From Sequoia sempervirens (lineage: Eukaryota > Streptophyta > Pinopsida > Cupressales > Cupressaceae): a stretch of DNA of 64,000 nucleotides. The translations under genes were made by a program, and so were the position numbers. The notes beneath the pieces were generated by a model. The model saw only the letters and a list, made by a program, of their open reading frames with translations. It did no database searches and was not told the origin of the DNA. Below are positions 61,086 to 64,000 of the stretch, piece by piece (within the stretch, counting starts at the first letter, position 1; every line of letters starts with the position of its first letter). The stretch covers positions 118,890,552-118,954,551 of the forward strand of contig VDFB02252616.1 of NCBI GenBank assembly GCA_007258455.2. The letters are read 5' to 3'.

Positions 61086-62148
61086 TGTATACACCTAAAA
61101 TTGGTCAAGATACTTAATTAATTAAATATAGGGATATTTAATTAACAAACCTTATATTTCATCTACTTATAAATAAATTCTAAATTTATTTATATAGTTC
61201 AGACTTTCTAATTCTTCCATCTTGATTCATATTCCTCTAATTTTAATTAAATAAAAAAATGTCAATAGTTTGTTTTATTTGATTAATATCTTCTCACTAA
61301 ATTTAAATTCCCAATTTGAATTTAGGCACATGTCTCCAACTTTTCTTCTTGCCACCTCATCCAGTGTCTCATGAATTTAAATATGCCTAATATTTAAATT
61401 GGAATTATCCTCAACCAATTTTGAAACAACCTTGGACACTTGGCTCATCCATTTCATTTATTCTTCTAAACACTTGGCAAAGTGCTCTTTTAAAGGGAAC
61501 ATCCTCCATGATTCCCTCTAACTTCTTCATTCTCCACCATTCATCTTTCAAGCTGAAATATTGACCATTGGTTGCTACCACATCACAATATACCTTGGAA
61601 ATCTTATAAATATAACATCATTCTCCAGCAATTGGCAACCCATCTTGAGCAAACTTAGTCTGCAAAAATTCTATGAGAGCATTTAGAGCAATTTAGCATT
61701 TAGTGTTTAGTAATTTAGAATCATATCAAGTTTAGAATCATGGCTTAGTTTCATAGTTGCATTTTAGTTATCATTTTAGTTTTTGTACAATATTTGCATC
61801 ATAGTCTTTAGCATCATATCCATTATCATATCACCATTATCATTTACAACAATATTTAATATCATAGCCTCATAGCATTATCATAAAACTTATCAAATCA
61901 TGTAGGAATTAGATTTTTGTATTTTTATAGTATTTTGTTCCTTAGGTTTCCATTCTAACAGTCATAGTGCATACACAAATATGAGAGCCAATATGATTTA
62001 ATGAATCCCTAAAGATAGGAAACAATAGAACGATTTTAGGGAATTTACTTTTTTTTCAATTAGATTAGTTTATGATTCAATTCTCTAATGTAATACGTTT
62101 AATTGCTTGTATGATTTTGTTATTCACTTGCACATTTTACCTCACACA
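61086..62148 (+). repeat. 5' LTR of gypsy element E
   Basis: It starts TGTATACACCTAAAATTGGTC and ends CCTCACACA, 1063 bp, with a primer-site-like sequence four bases after its end. The partner LTR would lie beyond the window, so its ends cannot be confirmed by comparison. Confidence 0.6.
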
Positions 62149-62231
62149 TAATTTGGCACCCACCATGGGGCCTAGCCCCTTTTTATTGATGTTTTATGGA
62201 AATTTGTTTTGTAGATTTGGACATGAACTCT

Positions 62232-62525
62232 TATGTAGCACATCCGTTATTTATTTCGGCACATACGAAACACCTTTTAGCACATCTAGTTCCTGTTATG
62301 ATGCATTCAAAGCATCTTTTGGCACATCCAATTCTTGTTACGACGCATTTGAGGCTTCTTTCTACGCATCCAACTCACCTTTCAATACATATAGGGGGTT
62401 TTCTAGCGCATTCAATTTACATTTTAGTGCATTCATTAGTTTTTGTAGCGCATTTGGTAGTTCTTTTAGCACATATGAGTGATATTTTAGCACATATGAT
62501 GTTTGTTTTAGCGCATTTGGTTTAT
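62232..62525 (+). repeat. 21-bp repeat array 1 in the leader of element E
   Basis: About 14 units of 21 bp with the core TTTTAGCGCAT (variants AGCACAT, AGTGCAT, GACGCAT). The period is seen in the translated frame, where a His recurs every seven residues from codon 16 to codon 107 of the frame starting at 62196. Units are diverged from one another. Confidence 0.85.
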
Positions 62526-63585
62526 TTAGCAGAAATTCAAAATGTCTTGAATTGATTTATTTTTTTTGTTTGTAGGTACTTTTATACGCTAGTCAAAGAC
62601 AATTTTATCAAACTACTGATGATGTTTGTAGGGGCGAGAGTTTTTATTATCTTCTTTTAATTAAATTAGGAACCTAGTTTAATTAGAAGGTTAAAGAACC
62701 CCTTGTTTACTGTGCTTGAAGTGATAGGCCTATGCTCTCCCCTTAACTGGGTGACCAAATGCTAGACTCACTATTTTATGCTTTGTTAACAGCATTAGAA
62801 GGCTTGTCGTAGTGGGAAAAAGAACTCAACCTATGGGAACGACCTAAGTGGGAACAACTAAAGCCAAGTTTTCTGACCCACTATAATCAAAAGTGAATTT
62901 GGGGAAAGTCCGCAATTTGACAGTAGTGTGCAAGATAACCATCCCCAAAGCCTTTATTCTAAAGGTTGGGAGGTCTCCTCGGGGAATTTAGCTATTTGCC
63001 ACACTAAACATAAACCCTTATTATGAACCTTAGTGTAGAAGCCAACCAAGTCAGTCTTTGAACACTTCTAATATCACAATGCAAGGGGAGGGAAGAATCT
63101 TCCCCCAAGATATTCACCATATAATCATCATGGATTACTGGCCAAAGGTGGAGGATTCAACCTTGGTTAAGACCCGAGAAAGGAAAAAACACGGGCGCCC
63201 TCTAGGGGGTGACATGGATGTGTGAACTGACATGGTTCTAAGATGTGGGTTGTGGTATTTTAAGTGACCCTTGACATTAGAAAAGTGCTTGAACTATCTT
63301 CTCTTGTGTTATACCTATTGAAATCGAAGGAATCAAACCAGATTCTTGAATACACACTCAATGTTTAGTTTCTAGGCTGGAAACAATTGTTTGAAAACTT
63401 CTTGTTGTGTTTGAAGTCATTATTCAGGAAAATCATACATTTAAAGCACCTAATTCACATAATTCACAAACTAGAAACTAAGCAAAAATTCATTGTTCAG
63501 AAAAGTATACCCTGGAAACATCCATTTCACTGTTTAAAAGCAGAATAACCAGATAGAATTGCAAAAACACTAAACATTTCCAAAT

Positions 63586-63828
63586 TAGCGCATGCATTCC
63601 CTATTCTAGTGCATTCACTACATTTTCTAGTGCATGTAGGAAATGTTTTGGCATATCAATAAAATCTTTTAGTGTATCCAATCCATTTACTAGCGCATCT
63701 AGGGTACAATCTAGCACATCTGAGTTATGTTCCAATGCATATTGTCCATTGTCTAGCGCATATAGGCACTTTCTAGTGCATCCATTCCATCTTTCAACAC
63801 ATCTAAAAATCCTTTTAGCGCATTCACC
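63586..63828 (+). repeat. 21-bp repeat array 2 in the leader of element E
   Basis: About 11-12 units with the same core in the same orientation (TAGCGCAT, TAGTGCAT, TAGCACAT), 1.06 kb after array 1. In the minus frame 63891-63601 a Cys, Ala or similar residue recurs every seven codons. Confidence 0.85.
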
Positions 63829-64000
63829 TACAAAATACCAAGTTGAAATTGTAAGGAAAATCAGATGCAGAAACAATTCTCCTAACGTCAATACCTCAGG
63901 AAAGAATGCAGATATACTTTTAATTTTTCAATTACAGTTCAACTAAGATGCACTATAAAGTAATATAACAGAAACAAAGTATTTGACAATCACACAGGAA

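Larger units (their letters stand above)
62149..64000 (+). mobile_element. Leader of gypsy element E (continues beyond window)
   Basis: The primer-site-like sequence TTTGGCACCCACCATGGGG is at 62152-62170, followed by two 21-bp repeat arrays and, between them (about 62640-63240), a more GC-rich stretch without a convincing gene. No gag motif occurs before the window ends. Open frames over the arrays (62072-62482 and 62196-62555 on +, 63891-63601 on -) follow from a repeat length divisible by three and are not supported as genes. Confidence 0.55.

Noticed and set aside
62072..62555. Two overlapping + strand frames of 136 and 119 codons as genes
   Set aside because: They cover the 21-bp array. 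A period divisible by three with stop-free units keeps several frames open, and neither has a known domain.
62232..63828. CRISPR-like array
   Set aside because: The 21-bp units are contiguous and diverged, with no constant repeat separated by unique spacers, and the context is a plant retroelement.
63601..63891. 96-codon minus-strand frame as a gene
   Set aside because: It is the antisense reading of array 2 and owes its length to the 21-bp period.
1..64000. tRNA, rRNA or organellar gene clusters
   Set aside because: No cloverleaf-like or rRNA-like conserved stretch was seen, and all recognisable coding sequence is from retroelements.

Overview
This window looks like nuclear DNA from a large, repeat-rich plant genome, most likely a gymnosperm. 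It is AT-rich and holds old Ty3/gypsy, Ty1/copia and LINE copies, some nested in one another. Every recognisable coding region is a decayed transposable-element gene, and I found no intact host gene, rRNA, tRNA or CRISPR array. The gymnosperm call is an inference from style (long intergenic stretches, old and much-mutated LTR elements); the sequence alone does not prove it.

Layout. Bases 1-11550 are one Ty3/gypsy element on the + strand (element A). The window opens inside its 5' LTR. It has a primer site, a protease, a G-patch-like linker, RT, RNase H and integrase, then a 3.5-kb spacer with degraded antisense reading frames, a long hairpin against the polypurine tract, and a 3' LTR. A 1365-bp solo LTR with a 5-bp target duplication sits between its protease and RT. 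Bases 11551-20133 are AT-rich with only small duplications. Bases 20134 to about 24050 are a copia-like element (B) with gag and a protease-like region, but with an unrecognised acidic frame where integrase, RT and RNase H should be. Bases 24170-27554 are the 5' end of a minus-strand gypsy element (C). Bases 27225-38800 hold a roughly 3.6-kb segment present twice in tandem. Its second copy is split by a LINE-type insertion (16-bp target duplication), which is itself split by a 3.5-kb solo LTR (5-bp target duplication). Bases 39300-47358 have little recognisable content.

Bases 47359-54442 are a complete but dead Ty1/copia element (F) with both LTRs, primer site, gag, protease, integrase, RT, RNase H and polypurine tract. 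Bases 54443-57400 carry a minus-strand gypsy RNase H scrap. Bases 57400-60806 hold, on the minus strand, a long reading frame of over 1000 codons that I cannot assign. Its first 735 or so codons stay in one frame and are broken only by TAA and TAG. Bases 61086-64000 are the 5' LTR, primer site and leader of another gypsy element (E), whose leader carries two arrays of a 21-bp repeat.

The genes do not form a pathway. They are pieces of independent transposons, and their nesting gives a relative order of events. The best candidates for something undescribed are the minus-strand frame at 57400-60806, the substituted coding region of element B, and the paired 21-bp arrays in the leader of element E.
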